From contig CM060911.1 in the NCBI GenBank assembly GCA_030737875.1, forward strand, positions 92,152,599-92,216,598: a stretch of 64,000 nucleotides of DNA. The letters are read 5' to 3'. A program made the translations under genes and the position numbers. The DNA comes from Allium sativum. Taxonomy: Eukaryota; Streptophyta; Magnoliopsida; Asparagales; Amaryllidaceae. Below are positions 36,230 to 47,255 of this stretch, one piece after another. How positions within the stretch are numbered: position 1 is the stretch's first letter; the number at the start of each line of letters is the position of its first letter. The notes under the pieces are model-generated. The model had not been told where the DNA came from, did not search any database, and saw only the letters and a program-made list of their open reading frames with translations.

Positions 36230-36750
36230 GATTAAAGATATGATTTTTATATTAGTAAAAGATTAAAAATACGATTTTTATATTATATAGATAGTAAAAA
36301 TTTGATCTTTATATATGTAGCGAAATAAAATTCTGATTTTTATCATATATATGTTGAAATAAGAATGTGATTTTTATAGTGATGATATAAAAATTCGATC
36401 TTTATATTTGAAGTAAATATATAAAAATATAATTTTTATATAGAGAATAGCGTGATAAAAATATAATCTTTATCATATGAACACCGTTATAAAAATAGAA
36501 TTTTTATCATATAGGTAGCGAAGTAAAAATTCGATTTTTACATATTGAATAGCGAAGTAAAAATTCGATTTTTATATATTGAATAGCGAAGTAAAAATTC
36601 GATTTTTATATATTGAATAGCGAAGTAAAAATTCGATTTTTGTATATTGAATAGCGAAGTAAAAATTCGATTTTTATATATTGAATAGCGAAGTAAAAAT
36701 TCGATTTTTATATATTGAATAGCGAAATAAAAATTCGATTTTTATATATG
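36230..36750 (+). repeat. 34-bp tandem array of H
   Basis: About seven clean units of ATAGCGAAGTAAAAATTCGA plus TTTTTATATATTGA occupy 36510-36750; increasingly degenerate copies extend back to about 36230. Each unit has an AAAAAT...ATTTTT quasi-palindrome. Confidence 0.85.
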
Positions 36751-39700
36751 TAGTGAATACGGATGACGAAAGTGATGAAAGAAGAAACGACGGAGATTTT
36801 CTACATAAGAAGAGTCGTGGCGTTGGTTTAACTAGTCGATGAGAACTCCTCACTTTTAATTTATTTCTAGTTTAAAATATATACTAGGATGCAGACGGTG
36901 TTTAGTAGCACCTGACACCCGTCGTCCACAGACCGTGGACGGCTTGTATGCTTGTTTGTTTGATTTTGATGTGTAGTTGATTGTGTGATGTGAAATAAAA
37001 TATTTAGATAGTTAAAAATATTTTATAGTTGAAAATAGAATTTTTTACGTGTATATAAAATGAAATTAATATAAACAAATCGGATGATTTGTTTATATAC
37101 ACACATTTGACTGATATTGATTGGGACGATAAATTTTACACATCGCCCAACTACACAAATAAAATCTGTGTTTGATTGTTTGAAACCCCACACGGATATT
37201 GGGATGATATATGACATACACTAATCCCAATAATTAGTTGTATGTCGATCGATTGATTGACAAACTATTATAAGCATTAAATATTTATATTTTATGCTTA
37301 TACAGTGTAGAATGCACTTTGGATGATGGTTGATTATTTTTCATTGTTGATATATACATGTGTTGTAGAAAACCCATATAATCAACATTATATGGTAATT
37401 GATTGGGCCTCATTCCAGTTTTGAAAAGAAATATTTAAAAAGAAATATTTGAAAAGAAATATTTGAAATAGAAATATTTGAAATAGAAATAATTGAAAAA
37501 GAAATATTTGAAATAGAAATATTTGAAAAAGAAATATTTGAAATAGAATATTTGAAAATAGAATATATGAAGCCTTGTTGATTAGATTGACGCCATTTTG
37601 ATGTGAACGATATTTATATCGATTTTATTCATTTTTAACTAAATATTGAAAAGTGATTTCAATAATCGAATATTTTAGGAATTGAATTGAATAGAATTCA
37701 AATCGAATTAGAAATTGAATTGAATAGAACTCAAATCGAACTGAAATTGAATTGAATAGGAAATGAATTCGAGTTAAATTAAATAGATTTGAAATTCAAA
37801 TTAAATTGAAATGTATTGAAATTCGAATTAAATTGAAATTGAATTGAAATCAATTTGAAATGAAATTAAAACAGATTATATTGAAAAATTCAATTTTGAT
37901 TTGAATTGAAATGAAGTTGAAATCGTTTCGTAAACGAATTTAAAACAGTTTTTAGAATACGTTTTGAAAGGAAATCGACGAAGTATATATTATATATTAT
38001 ATATATATATAATATAATTGCTTGAATAGAACGCGCCGCGCCGCGGTAGTTCGCGAATTTCGACCATTGACTTCAAATGGATATTGCGGGAGATCCGACC
38101 GTCGGATTCCACTAAAACCGGAACCGTTGGGTTCGTATCGAAAAGAGCTTTCTAATGAATATTAGAAATTAGAAATCTAACGGTTGGATTTGGAAGTATG
38201 TCCAAATCAAATTTGGAAAAGGTCGTAGTAAGTGCAGTTCGATGGCCGTTGATGGAAATCGACTGTATGGGCCTTGATAAAATTATTAAAAATATCAGTA
38301 ATTTGTGTAAAATCATAAGAAATGATTTGTGAAGAATTGGGACGAAAACCTCCATATTTGAAAAGATAAAAATAGATTTTTATCGAAATGAACTATTTTT
38401 GAACTAGAATAATAATTTATTTATTTTTAAATAAATAAATTGAATTTGAAATTGGTTTCAAAATTGAACAGAATTTCCAATGATTGAATTGGAATGGATT
38501 TGAGTCGAAATTGTCTTTGGAATATTTCGATGTTGGATTTCGAGATTATACAGATATTGTTATGGAAATTTGAAAGATATATTTATATTCGTTATTTCCC
38601 ATACGATATTTGTTGGTCGTAGAATTTGATATTGAATATAAGCCGATATACTTTCTATTCAAAGCCTTGTATTTAGTATCAAATATGATTTGGGTTTGTC
38701 GTGAATGGTGTCTTCATTAACACTGTTCTTAAGCCCAGTTGAGAAAAAAGATTAAATCTTTTTATTTAGATTTAATGAAGTGTACCAATTAAATGATATT
38801 TGATTGGAATTGAATTGGTATTTGTTTTTGGGTTTATCGTGAAGAGTGTTTTAAATGAGACATGTTCTTTAACCCGATAATTAATGGAATGTGATTTTGG
38901 GTTTATCATGAACCGTGTTTTTAAAAGACACTGATTCTTTAACCCAGTTAAAGATTAAAACTAAGTGGAGTTTTAATGAATCTTTAATTAGATTGAAAAG
39001 ATCGAGAATGGAGTATCACCAGTTTTACACCAGACGATAGTTAAATCTTTAATTAGATTTGAACGTGAAATGGTAATTGAATTTACCAATAATACCGTGG
39101 TGTTAGATATGAAGTATGACCAGTTTTACTTCATGGGATAAATAGGTTGGGATTGGGAAATAAAATAAATAATTATTTCGGTGTAGTTCGCTAATCCCGA
39201 CTAGTTTGAAGTGATATTCAAAGGAAGATTAAAGAATAAATTTAAAAGGATTTATCTTTGATAAAATTAATGGGAACCTTTCCCTAAGAATTTGAAATTT
39301 AGAAACTAACTGTAGGTTGGCTAAGATGAATGGTTTCCTGGGTATTAATCTGATGTTGGTTTCGGCCTTCGGGGTTAATATTTGGGGAATTGTTCTCTTA
39401 CTAGTTTACGGTTAGTGGCTGATGAATTGGAATGATGCGTATGTGGTGTTTGTGTAGCACTTGTTTAATATATACGAGAGTTATTGGGAAAGACCGGGTT
39501 TATCGCATTTTGAATAACTGATACGATGATAAGTCGAAGATGAAGACGGTGGTCGAAGATGAAGACGGTGGTCGAAGACCGGAGGTCTTCATGTCGTTTA
39601 GGTGGTTACTGATGATCTTGATTGGGATGTACACCCAAGAGGAGAGAATCAGTTAGTGGTCGTCCAGACGTACTTGGAGATCGATGGATATGCGAGCTAC

Positions 39701-40002
39701 GAGGTGCCTCCGGTTTCGTTCAGACCCAAAACGAACTTGTAAATGGACTGTGTGTCTGACATTGGATTTTAGTCTTTGTGATTGATTTCTATTAAATATA
39801 TAACTGTTTAGTGGCGGAGAATTTATTCTCTTGCTTAACGCCCTTCTCTGAGACGTACGAGCTCAGGGGTTATATATTGATGGATATCAAACGCATGGAG
39901 TGAACTGCCTATGTGGCATGCCTAAGTGGCAATATGATCAAGGCTTCTGTTGAAAAGCAGAGTCTTGTGGTTGATGATCAAAGCACGGCCTTTGTGGCGT
40001 AG

Positions 40003-40205
40003 TGTAACGAGTCGGATTTTGCCCGGCCTTAATCGATCGCAAATCGATCAAAATCGTTCAATTCCCGCCTACGTTAACTTTGGGAATACAACACATCAGA
40101 ACAACAACAGCAGACTTTTATAACATTAATAATAAATGTCACATCATAGTACAAAATATCAGAGTATATTGGCTAATAATTACAGTGAATTTTTTTTTTA
40201 CATGA
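40003..40205 (-). mobile_element. D, part 1: related giant-LTR element, minus strand
   Basis: Begins TGTAACGAGTCGG where H stops and ends at CATGA, the left target duplication of E. Its continuation is at 51787. Confidence 0.8.
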
Positions 40206-40691
40206 TGTAACACCCCGAATTTTAGTTAATACTAAAATTCACTAATTATAGGATAAATAATCTCAGGTGTGGGAATTGGGGGTAGCGGGCTGCGTCATTG
40301 CGTTCATCTCGGAAAAATACGCGAAATAGAGTCCGAGTTTTCGAAAATCGGAGTCCGTATGGCCCAGTTAAGGCCCAATGAAGTTTGCAGAAAAATTAAA
40401 GCTTAAAACAGATTTAATAATTTAAAACCAGATTTTAAAATAGAGCAAGCGGGGCCAGGCGGGAAGATTCCCGCCCTACCCAAGTCGACAGGGCTGTCGA
40501 CAGGGCTGTCGACAGGGGTGTCGACTTGCCTGTCGACTTTCCTGTCGACAGGGGGGCGACGCCCATTAAAACTGGGTGCACCAGTTTAGGTTCTTGGGCT
40601 GGCTTGGAGGGCTGGTTCTGGAAGCTTCTTGGATCTGACGGGTCTAAACCAATCTAGGGTTAATCTAAGGGTCTAAAATGCAACCTAATCC

Positions 40692-40714
40692 TATAAATAA
40701 GACCCTAACCCTAT
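40692..40714 (+). promoter_or_regulatory. Predicted promoter of E 5' LTR
   Basis: TATAAATA is followed within a few bases by ACCCTAACCCTA, a telomere-like telobox. The 3' LTR equivalent is near 48325-48347. Confidence 0.55.
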
Positions 40715-41148
40715 CCTAATTCATTCATAATTAAATCTTGTAACTAAACTATGGCAAAATGAAACTTGGTCATGGCCTCCACAAATCAAATGAAGAGAGT
40801 TGCAAGCTAATCAACCCCTAATCACCTTCTTCTTCATATTTGGCAACTAGTTTTACTTCATTAATTTGCTAATCTTGGTTTTGGTGAGTTTCTATGGCTT
40901 TAATAATCAATTGTTAAATTGATTATGGTAGGATGTGATAAGACATGGCTATATTTGTGGATAAATGTGTTTATGCAAGTTTGTATGATATGTGATTTGC
41001 AAGTTTTATGTTAAATGCGAGTTTAAGGCCATGTTTTATGATGCAAAACATTATGTTGAACATTTATGCATATGTAACATGTTATGCAAACTATATCTGA
41101 GAATATGTGCAAGTTATATGTAACATGATATGCAAGTTATGCATGTGA

Positions 41149-41900
41149 TTTTATGCATGCTAAGTAGTTGTTGTTATGCATGCTAAGTATTTGGTGTTAT
41201 GCATGCTAAGTGTTTGATGTTATGCATGCTAAGTATTAGATTATATGCATACTAAGTATTGGGTTTTATGCATGTTAAGTGTTTGGGTTTATGCAAGTTA
41301 AGTGGTGGGTTTATGCATAATAAGTATTTGATTTTATGCATGATAAGTAGGTGGTTTTATGCATGCTAAGTGTTTGGTATTATGCATAAATCATGACATG
41401 CAAGTTTACCATTTTAAATATGGTGTATACATATGCAAGATGGCACCTCTATATGCTATGCATGTTTACCCTCCTTTAAGATGCAAGTCATATATGCAAG
41501 TTCGACATATCATGCAAGTTATGCTTACATGCAAGCTCAACATGTTATACAAGTTATGTGCATGATGTTATGTAAGTTATGTGCATGTTGTTATGCAAGT
41601 TCATATGCAAGTTATGTGTATGAGATTATGCAAGTTATGTGCATGGTGTTATGCAAGTTAAGTTTATGAGATTATGCAAGTTATGTGCATGATGTTATGC
41701 AAGTTATGTATATGCTTAAATGCGAGCTTAATGTGATATGCAAGTATGTGAATGCTTATGCAAGTATATGAATGCCCATGCAAGTATGTGAATGCTTATG
41801 CAAGTTATGTGTAGGCTCAAATGCATGTTTAACATGTTATGCAATTTATGGGAATGCTTATATGCAAGTTCAACATGTTAGGCAAGACATGTGTATGATA
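41149..41900 (+). repeat. ATGCATGCTAAGT and ATGCAAGTT repeat field
   Basis: About nine units of some 29 bp (TTATGCATGCTAAGTATTTG type) are followed by some twenty dispersed ATGCAAGTT words. Small frames of 62-78 codons through it are repeat artefacts. The 3' LTR copy is at 48780-49535. Confidence 0.8.
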
Positions 41901-42277
41901 ATGTGCAAGTTTGGGTTAAATGTGGTTGGGTTAATATATGCTCATATATGCAAGTTGACATCCTCTTAACCCATGACAAAGTTGTATGCTAAACCCATGA
42001 TATTTGTGATGATCTTCCCCTTTTGTTATGTCATGAAATGAGAACGATTTACGTGGGGAAACGATGGGGTTGGTAAATATGTTAATTAAAGTATGGTTGG
42101 GTATGATTAAGCATACCATAAAAATAAATTACCATAAGTGGGAATTTACCTATTGAGTTAGGTCTACCCCATGGGAATTTACCTATTGAGTTAGGTCTAC
42201 CCATGTTATGGAAAACTTGATATTAATTAGGGATAATTAATATGGGGGTGATTAATTAGGGGTAATTAATCAACTAA

Positions 42278-42500
42278 GACACGAGGTTGGACCCTTTTGT
42301 AGCAGAAGTCTGCCCGGAACCGACCGGCCATCCAGCGGCTACAAATGATTAGCCCAATGTGAGAGGTCTTAGTCATAAATTAAATACATGATTAAAGTAA
42401 AGACACGAGGTTAGACCCTTTTGATGACAGAAGTCTGCCCGGAACCAACCGGCATATCCAGCAGTCATAAAAGATGGTCTAATGTGAGAGGTCTTTATGA
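42278..42500 (+). repeat. Two tandem structured units (E LTR)
   Basis: Units start ACACGAGGTT near 42279 and 42403. Unit 1: TTTGTAGC (42296-42303) pairs with GCTACAAA (42338-42345) around CCGG-AACCGA-CCGG. Unit 2: ATGAC (42424-42428) pairs with GTCAT (42464-42468) around the same core. The stems differ from those in A while the core is kept. The 3' LTR copy is at 49910-50132. Confidence 0.7.
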
Positions 42501-42539
42501 GGTCATGATCTTAATTAATGAATTAAGAAACACTTAACC

Positions 42540-42960
42540 ATATTAGCATGTAGTGGGACATGAGGGGTTAAGTGGGTGCCTTGGGGTGGCATGATGAGAC
42601 TAGTGGGTTGCCTTGGGTGGCAATAGAAAAATACAATTAGAATACTTAACCAAGTGAAACATGTAATTAAACATGATTAAAGGGTTAAGTAAGTGCCATG
42701 GGTGGCATGTGAAAATCTAGTACTTAACCAAAGTGGAACATGTAAGTAAACATGATTAAAGGGTTAAGTAAGTGCCATGGGTGGCATGTGAAAATACGAT
42801 TAGAATACTTAACCAAAGTGGGACATGTAAGTAAACATGATTAAAGGGTTAAGTAAGTGCCTTAGGTGGCATGTAGAAATCTAGTGGGTGCCTTAAGGGG
42901 CAATTGAAATATGATTAGATGACTTAACCAAACTTAACATGTAAGTGGGCATGATTATAA
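42540..42960 (+). repeat. Degenerate 80-bp tandem series
   Basis: About five units built on GGGTTAAGTAAGTGCC, TGGGTGGCATGTGAAAAT and TACTTAACCAAAGTGG. Length varies between units. The 3' LTR copy is at 50170-50590. Confidence 0.75.
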
Positions 42961-44106
42961 AGAAAGGGTTAAGTGGGATGCACTAGATAAAATTGCAAGC
43001 TTAGGTGGTAGCTGGTGGGGGCCCATTTCAACCAATATCCCAAACGTATCTTTGTGGGCTCGACTCAAGTCGAGTGACGGGACACGCATATTGGGCTTGA
43101 CTATAAGAGGCCAAAACGGGTTAGCGGTGGCAACGCGGGACCAACGGGTTTCATATGCGTGTGTGGGCCGGGCTGGTTGGTAAGTCGTTGTTGCATCGTG
43201 TAGATATAAAGCCGTGCACCGTTGATATTATCTGGTAGCCACTTTAGGGGAATGATACACCCCAATCGTGGGACCAGCACGGGTATCTACGGTAGGGAGC
43301 CGATCGTTGGGGAGTAGTGGGTACGCCTAATAAAGATAGGGGCAGACGGCACCTATGTAGGGGTACACGAAACTACTGGGTAAGATTACTAAGTACACCT
43401 AGTGGAGATAGGGGCAGACGGCACCTATGTAGTGGGCTAGGAGTACACGAAACTACTTGGGAAATTTTCTAAGTCCTTGGGAGGGATCAACCTTTGAGTA
43501 GGAATTACTCTTGGTGGGTAGAACTGGTGTGGTGCAGTGTAGGAATTACCCTTTGGTGAGTAGATCTGGGGTGGTGTAAGCTAGTAATTATCCTTTGGTG
43601 GATAAATACGTCGTTTCGGTTATCGTAGTATATCCTGCGTTTTGTGGGCTACTTATTGTAGTCATTATCCCCAGAGGTACCGTATCTTGTTTATGTCATA
43701 CCCAAATTACTTTAATGGTTGTATTGTTAGGGTTATAGGACTCACTCAGACTTATGTCTGACCCCGTTGTTTTTTATCTTTTTCCCAACCCTCAGGTTAT
43801 CAGAGTGGGCCTAGCACTAATGGGCTTGGATCAGACCGCTATACCTATCTTTTGGGCTTGGATCGTAGAAGTAAAGCTCGGTTTATCTTTTCTATTATGG
43901 CTATTGTCTATGTAGTGGGATTATGTACTTCTATTTTATCAGGATGGATATTATGTACTTGACTCTTGTTATGGTTTTGTGATGTAACCAAACATGTTTT
44001 ACTTTTCCGCTGAAATGAAAGGATGTTTTAAATTTTCAAGTATTACTTATATCTGTCTTGTTGTAATTTTTCTGTTCTATACTCACTTGCAAATACTCCA
44101 CCAAAA

Positions 44107-44136
44107 CTAAGGCATTCCCTTTGTGAGTGACCTTAG
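44107..44136 (+). promoter_or_regulatory. U5-terminal hairpin of E
   Basis: CTAAGG (44107-44112) with CCTTAG (44131-44136) encloses CATTC / GAGTG and loop CCTTTGT, with the same bulged A as in A. Two of six outer pairs differ from A and both are compensated. The primer site starts 20 bases further on. Confidence 0.6.
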
Positions 44137-44156
44137 CGGGTGTGGGGTGTTACACA

Positions 44157-44168
44157 TGGTATCAGAGC
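44157..44168 (+). promoter_or_regulatory. Primer-binding site of E (initiator Met)
   Basis: TGGTATCAGAGC, two bases after the LTR end, is the complement of the initiator tRNA-Met 3' end. Confidence 0.95.
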
Positions 44169-44659
44169 TTAAGGTTACCGGAACAGATAAATTTATTTTA
44201 GAAAAACTATTTTCTAAGAATATTTTAGGAAAGGAGTATTTTCAAAAACATGTCTTTTAAGAGAAAAGTTTTTGAAAGAAAAGCATACTCCCCAATAGCC
44301 ATATCTATATCTTTCGAATTCTCCATTTTGAATCTCTTCCTTTCTCTCGTTTTGAGTTTCCCCTCCGCGTATAGATGATCTTTCTAAGATAGATAAGGAT
44401 GGAAAACCACTTCAAGGGACTTAGACGAAAATCTGGTTAGAAGTTGGTTCAAGAAGAGAGGAAGGCTCAAATAGTTGTTTAGTTAATGAAGGATGAGACC
44501 TCATTGGTGGGAGGTTACGAGTGGAGAATAGGGAAGAAGAAGGCAAGTGGTTATCCTTTTGAGAGGAATAGGACACCTTATTAGGATTGTCCAAAGAAGC
44601 AAGGGCAAGGTATGGAATCTTCTGGAGGGTAGTTGTATTCCCTCACGACTAGGGTACCA
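44169..44659 (+). other. E leader and vestigial gag region
   Basis: Only about 490 bp where a gag of about 1 kb is expected. A possible trace of the zinc-knuckle end (DCPKKQGQG after a stop) is seen near 44570-44610. No intact gag domain. Confidence 0.5.
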
Positions 44660-45078
44660 GATGGGGATAAGACCGTCTAGATTGGAGGATGGATTTCTTT
44701 ATCATCCAATTCGAACTTTATTTGATTCTGACGCATCTAGTTCGTTTATCTCATCCTTGATAGTTGGGTCACTGCACTTAGACACCAGTTTGGTAGATGA
44801 TCCCTTAGTTCTTTCAAACCCAGTTGGGGCTCCATGATGTGTTTGGGTTTGAAAGTCCCTATACTTAGCGTTGAGTTTAAGATGTGATGCTTTTGGGCTT
44901 CACGGGCTATGGGTTAGTTTTGGGCATGGACTGGTTATCCAGTAGGGGTGCCGTTCTTCATTTTGAAGGGAGAGTTGTTAGGCTTATGGGCCGCCTGAGT
45001 AACACTCTCGAGATCTCTTGTAATCCCATAGAATCTGTTATGCTAAGGTATCTAGAATCGCTTGACACATTGGTCTAG
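44660..45078 (+). pseudogene. Protease relic of E
   Basis: Two frames give pieces of the aspartic protease: LFDSDASSSFIS (family form has D-T/S-G, so the glycine of the active-site triplet is lost) at about 44710-44750, then, in another frame after a stop, GYGLVLGMDWLSSRGA at 44900-44950, the conserved C-terminal part. Frameshift and missing glycine make it inactive. Confidence 0.8.
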
Positions 45079-46035
45079 AGTCTGCGATCTGTTAGAGCGG
45101 TCTGGGAATACCCGGATGTGTTTGAGGAGGTGAAGGGCTTACCTCCGGAGCGGGAAATTGACTTCCAAATATATCTGGTGAGTAAGGCCAAACCAGTGTC
45201 TTGGCCAGTGTGCCACGTGGCTCCTCGTGAGAGGAGGGAACTCCATAAGTAAGTAGGCGATTTGCTTGAGAAGGGGTTCGTAAGACGAAGTATATCGGAG
45301 TGGGGCGCTCCGGTAGTTTTTGTTACGAAGGCGGATGGGTCCCTCGGACTTTGTGTAGGCTAAAGAGAACTAAAGAAACTCACAAAGAAGAATAGACACC
45401 CATTGCCAAGGATTGATGATCTCTTTGATCAGTTGGTTGGCGCCTCAGTGTTTTAGTAGTGGACTCAGCCACGGAAGTTCATCAGTTGAGAGTGGCTGAG
45501 GATAGCATAGAAAAGACTACCTTTAGGACTCCGGATGTTTTTTTATGAGTGGCTGGTGATGCCATTTGGTTTGACATACGCCCCGCATATTTTGTTAATT
45601 TGATGAGAAGGGTGTTCAGGGAGTACCTAAATTAGTTCGTGTTGGTCTTTGTGGATGACATCTTGGTCTTTTCTAGGAGCAAAGCCAGTTGGGGAAAAAC
45701 GGTGGTTTTGAAGTAAGACTAGCGAGGACATCCAGAATTGGACAAGGGCTTAATTATTTAGCCATTTTTACTAGTATCACCTCACGTAGGTCGCCTAAAT
45801 TCGAAGGAGGTATCCCTTGGGTGTTTGTCTGATATTGGTTTAGGCCTTTGGGGCTTGCATTTGGGGGATGCCGAATTCGACTAGGGTGGTCTACGTGGGA
45901 GACGGTTGTGATGATTTTGGATGATATCCTAGTGGAGAAGAGCATGCCCTACATCTTAGGGAAGTGTTGGAGACTCTTCGAGCGCATAGTCTTAGGACAG
46001 CAAAAGTGGATGGGATCCTTAGCATCCTATGAGTA
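45079..46035 (+). pseudogene. Reverse transcriptase relic of E
   Basis: Readable family pieces in changing frames include [50 protein letters not shown] and the catalytic FVDDIL near 45648-45665. Between them are in-frame stops and indels. After about 45690 the thumb and RNase H region is largely missing or scrambled; a second ILDDILVEK piece near 45917 suggests a rearranged duplicate. Not functional. Confidence 0.8.
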
Positions 46036-46281
46036 AGGGTAACATGGTAGCAAACGCCTTAAGTAGAAAAAGGTTGTCCTCGAGTTTGTGGTTCGTTGAA
46101 CGACGGAGCTTAGAGTTTATTTCTATGTTTGACTTAGACCTTCCGTTGACTTTGTACCCGGTTTGCTAGCCTCATTGGAGGTTAGGCCTACTCTTTTGGG
46201 GCTTTGGAGAAGCACAGAGGGACGACCCACAGTTGGTTGAGTTGGGAGAAAAGCTCATAAGGGGGGAAGTCGTCCAGCCAT
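46036..46281 (+). pseudogene. RNase H / linker relic of E
   Basis: NMVANALSRKRL (46041-46076) is the end of RNase H, whose catalytic aspartate of VADALS is replaced by asparagine. A degraded linker before integrase follows. Confidence 0.6.
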
Positions 46282-47255
46282 TTGAGTAGGTACACCCTAG
46301 ACGATAAGGGGTGCTTGCGTAGAGACAGTAGGCTTTGTGTACCGCAAGGCGAAGGTTTGGGGAAGGTTATTCTTGATGATGCACGCCGTTCTAAGATGAC
46401 CATTCATCCCGGTGGGGACAAGATGTACCAAGACATGAAGAGGGTTTTCTTTTGGACCGGTAGGAAGAAAGATGTGGCCGAGTATGTCGCTCGATGCTTG
46501 GTGTGCCAACAAGTGAAGACGGAGCGAAAGAAACCAGGTGGGTTGCTTCACCCATTGGAGGTTCCGCAATGGAAGTGGGACAACGTCTCGATGGATTTTA
46601 TTGACGGGTTACCCAGATCGAGAAAAAGTAATACAGGAATGTGGGTAGTGGTAGACAGACTTACTAAGAGCACCCATTTCATACCTGTGAAGAGTAAGTG
46701 GACTGCTCCATGGCTAGCTTCTGTATATCTTCGAGAGATAGTTCGATTGCATGGGGTACCCTCTAGCATAGTGAGTGATCGAGATCCTATCTTCACTAGA
46801 GAGTTTTGGAAGAATTTGCAAAAGGCGGTAGGGACTCGGTTGCGTTTGAGTACCGCATATCATCCTCAGACGGACGGCCAGACCGAGAGGGTGAATTATA
46901 TTTTAGAAGACCTTTTGAGGCTATGTATCTTGGATTTTGGAGGCACATGGGAGGAGCATCTTCCATTGGTGGAGTTGCCCGACAGACTTAGTGGTGTACA
47001 TGATGTATTCCATGGGAGGAAGTGCCTACATGAGACTGCAAAGGTGGTAGGGTCGAGTTTGCTTAGAGAAGTGGAAGTAGAGCGTGATGCGACGATTCGG
47101 CGAGCTCCTACTTGCATCCTTGGGTCAGAGATTTGGAAGTTGAGAAACAGATAGGTTCAACTAGTCAAAGTACAAAGGGGAGATGAAGAGAGTGACGCTA
47201 CCTGGGAGACGGAAGCGAAGATGCGTTCGAAGTACCCTTTTCTTTCGGAGGGTAT
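46282..47255 (+). pseudogene. Integrase-chromo relic of E
   Basis: An open frame of 290 codons (46282-47154) carries the zinc-binding HPGG...CLVC and all three catalytic residues in MDFIDG, VSDRD and DGQTERVN. About 130 residues between HLPLVE and RLSGVHDVFH, compared with element A, are absent: an in-frame deletion at about 46975 whose sides share GGAGTT. The frame ends at a TAG (47152-47154) inside the chromo-like tail; the rest of that tail (VKVQRGDEESDATWETE) continues in frame after the stop to about 47255. A working integrase is unlikely. Confidence 0.85.

Larger units (their letters stand above)
34820..40002 (+). mobile_element. H: giant-LTR family, + strand, 5' 5.2 kb of an LTR
   Basis: Starts TGTAATAACCCGG and runs colinear with the reverse complement of C up to GTGGCGTAG at 40002, where D enters (expected duplication CGTAG). 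It carries a long C-rich leader module, a GTAAGT donor (36164), a 34-bp tandem array, an AATTGAATT-rich stretch (37670-37880), a GAAATATTTGAAA repeat (37430-37560), the GC box (38030-38045), nested hairpins (38690-38960) and the ATGAAGT / ACTTCAT hairpin (39109-39134). The acceptor region lies beyond D. Confidence 0.88.
40884..43795 (+). other. Predicted intron inside the 5' LTR of E
   Basis: Donor TTTTG|GTGAGT at 40884; acceptor TTTTTATCTTTTTCCCAACC followed by CTCAG|G at 43795; CTGAC about 35 nt upstream is a good branch-point candidate. Length 2.9 kb, leaving 359 nt of LTR as exon 2. The 3' LTR has the same sites at 48516 and 51427. Of all LTRs here this has the best-looking splice sites. 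Confidence 0.55.
40206..44154 (+). repeat. 5' LTR of E (3.95 kb)
   Basis: Starts TGTAACACCCC, ends GGGGTGTTACA. Contents: U3 block (40296-40361), GTCGAC array (40483-40552), TATAAATA (40692-40699), telobox-like ACCCTAACCCTA (40702-40713), GTGAGT donor (40884), repeats of ATGCATGCTAAGT (41149-41395) and ATGCAAGTT (41500-41900), paired structured units (42278-42500), an 80-bp repeat series (42540-42960), a duplication at 43310-43460, acceptor (43794-43795), TTTTCCGCTG (44003-44012) and terminal hairpin (44107-44136). Confidence 0.93.

Noticed and set aside
36510..36750. CRISPR-like array
   Set aside because: Direct head-to-tail 34-bp units without unique spacers, in a plant LTR.
41359..42119. 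Small frames of 62-78 codons repeated in both E LTRs
   Set aside because: They are generated by ATGCAAG and ATGCATG repeats; repetition in both LTRs reflects LTR identity.
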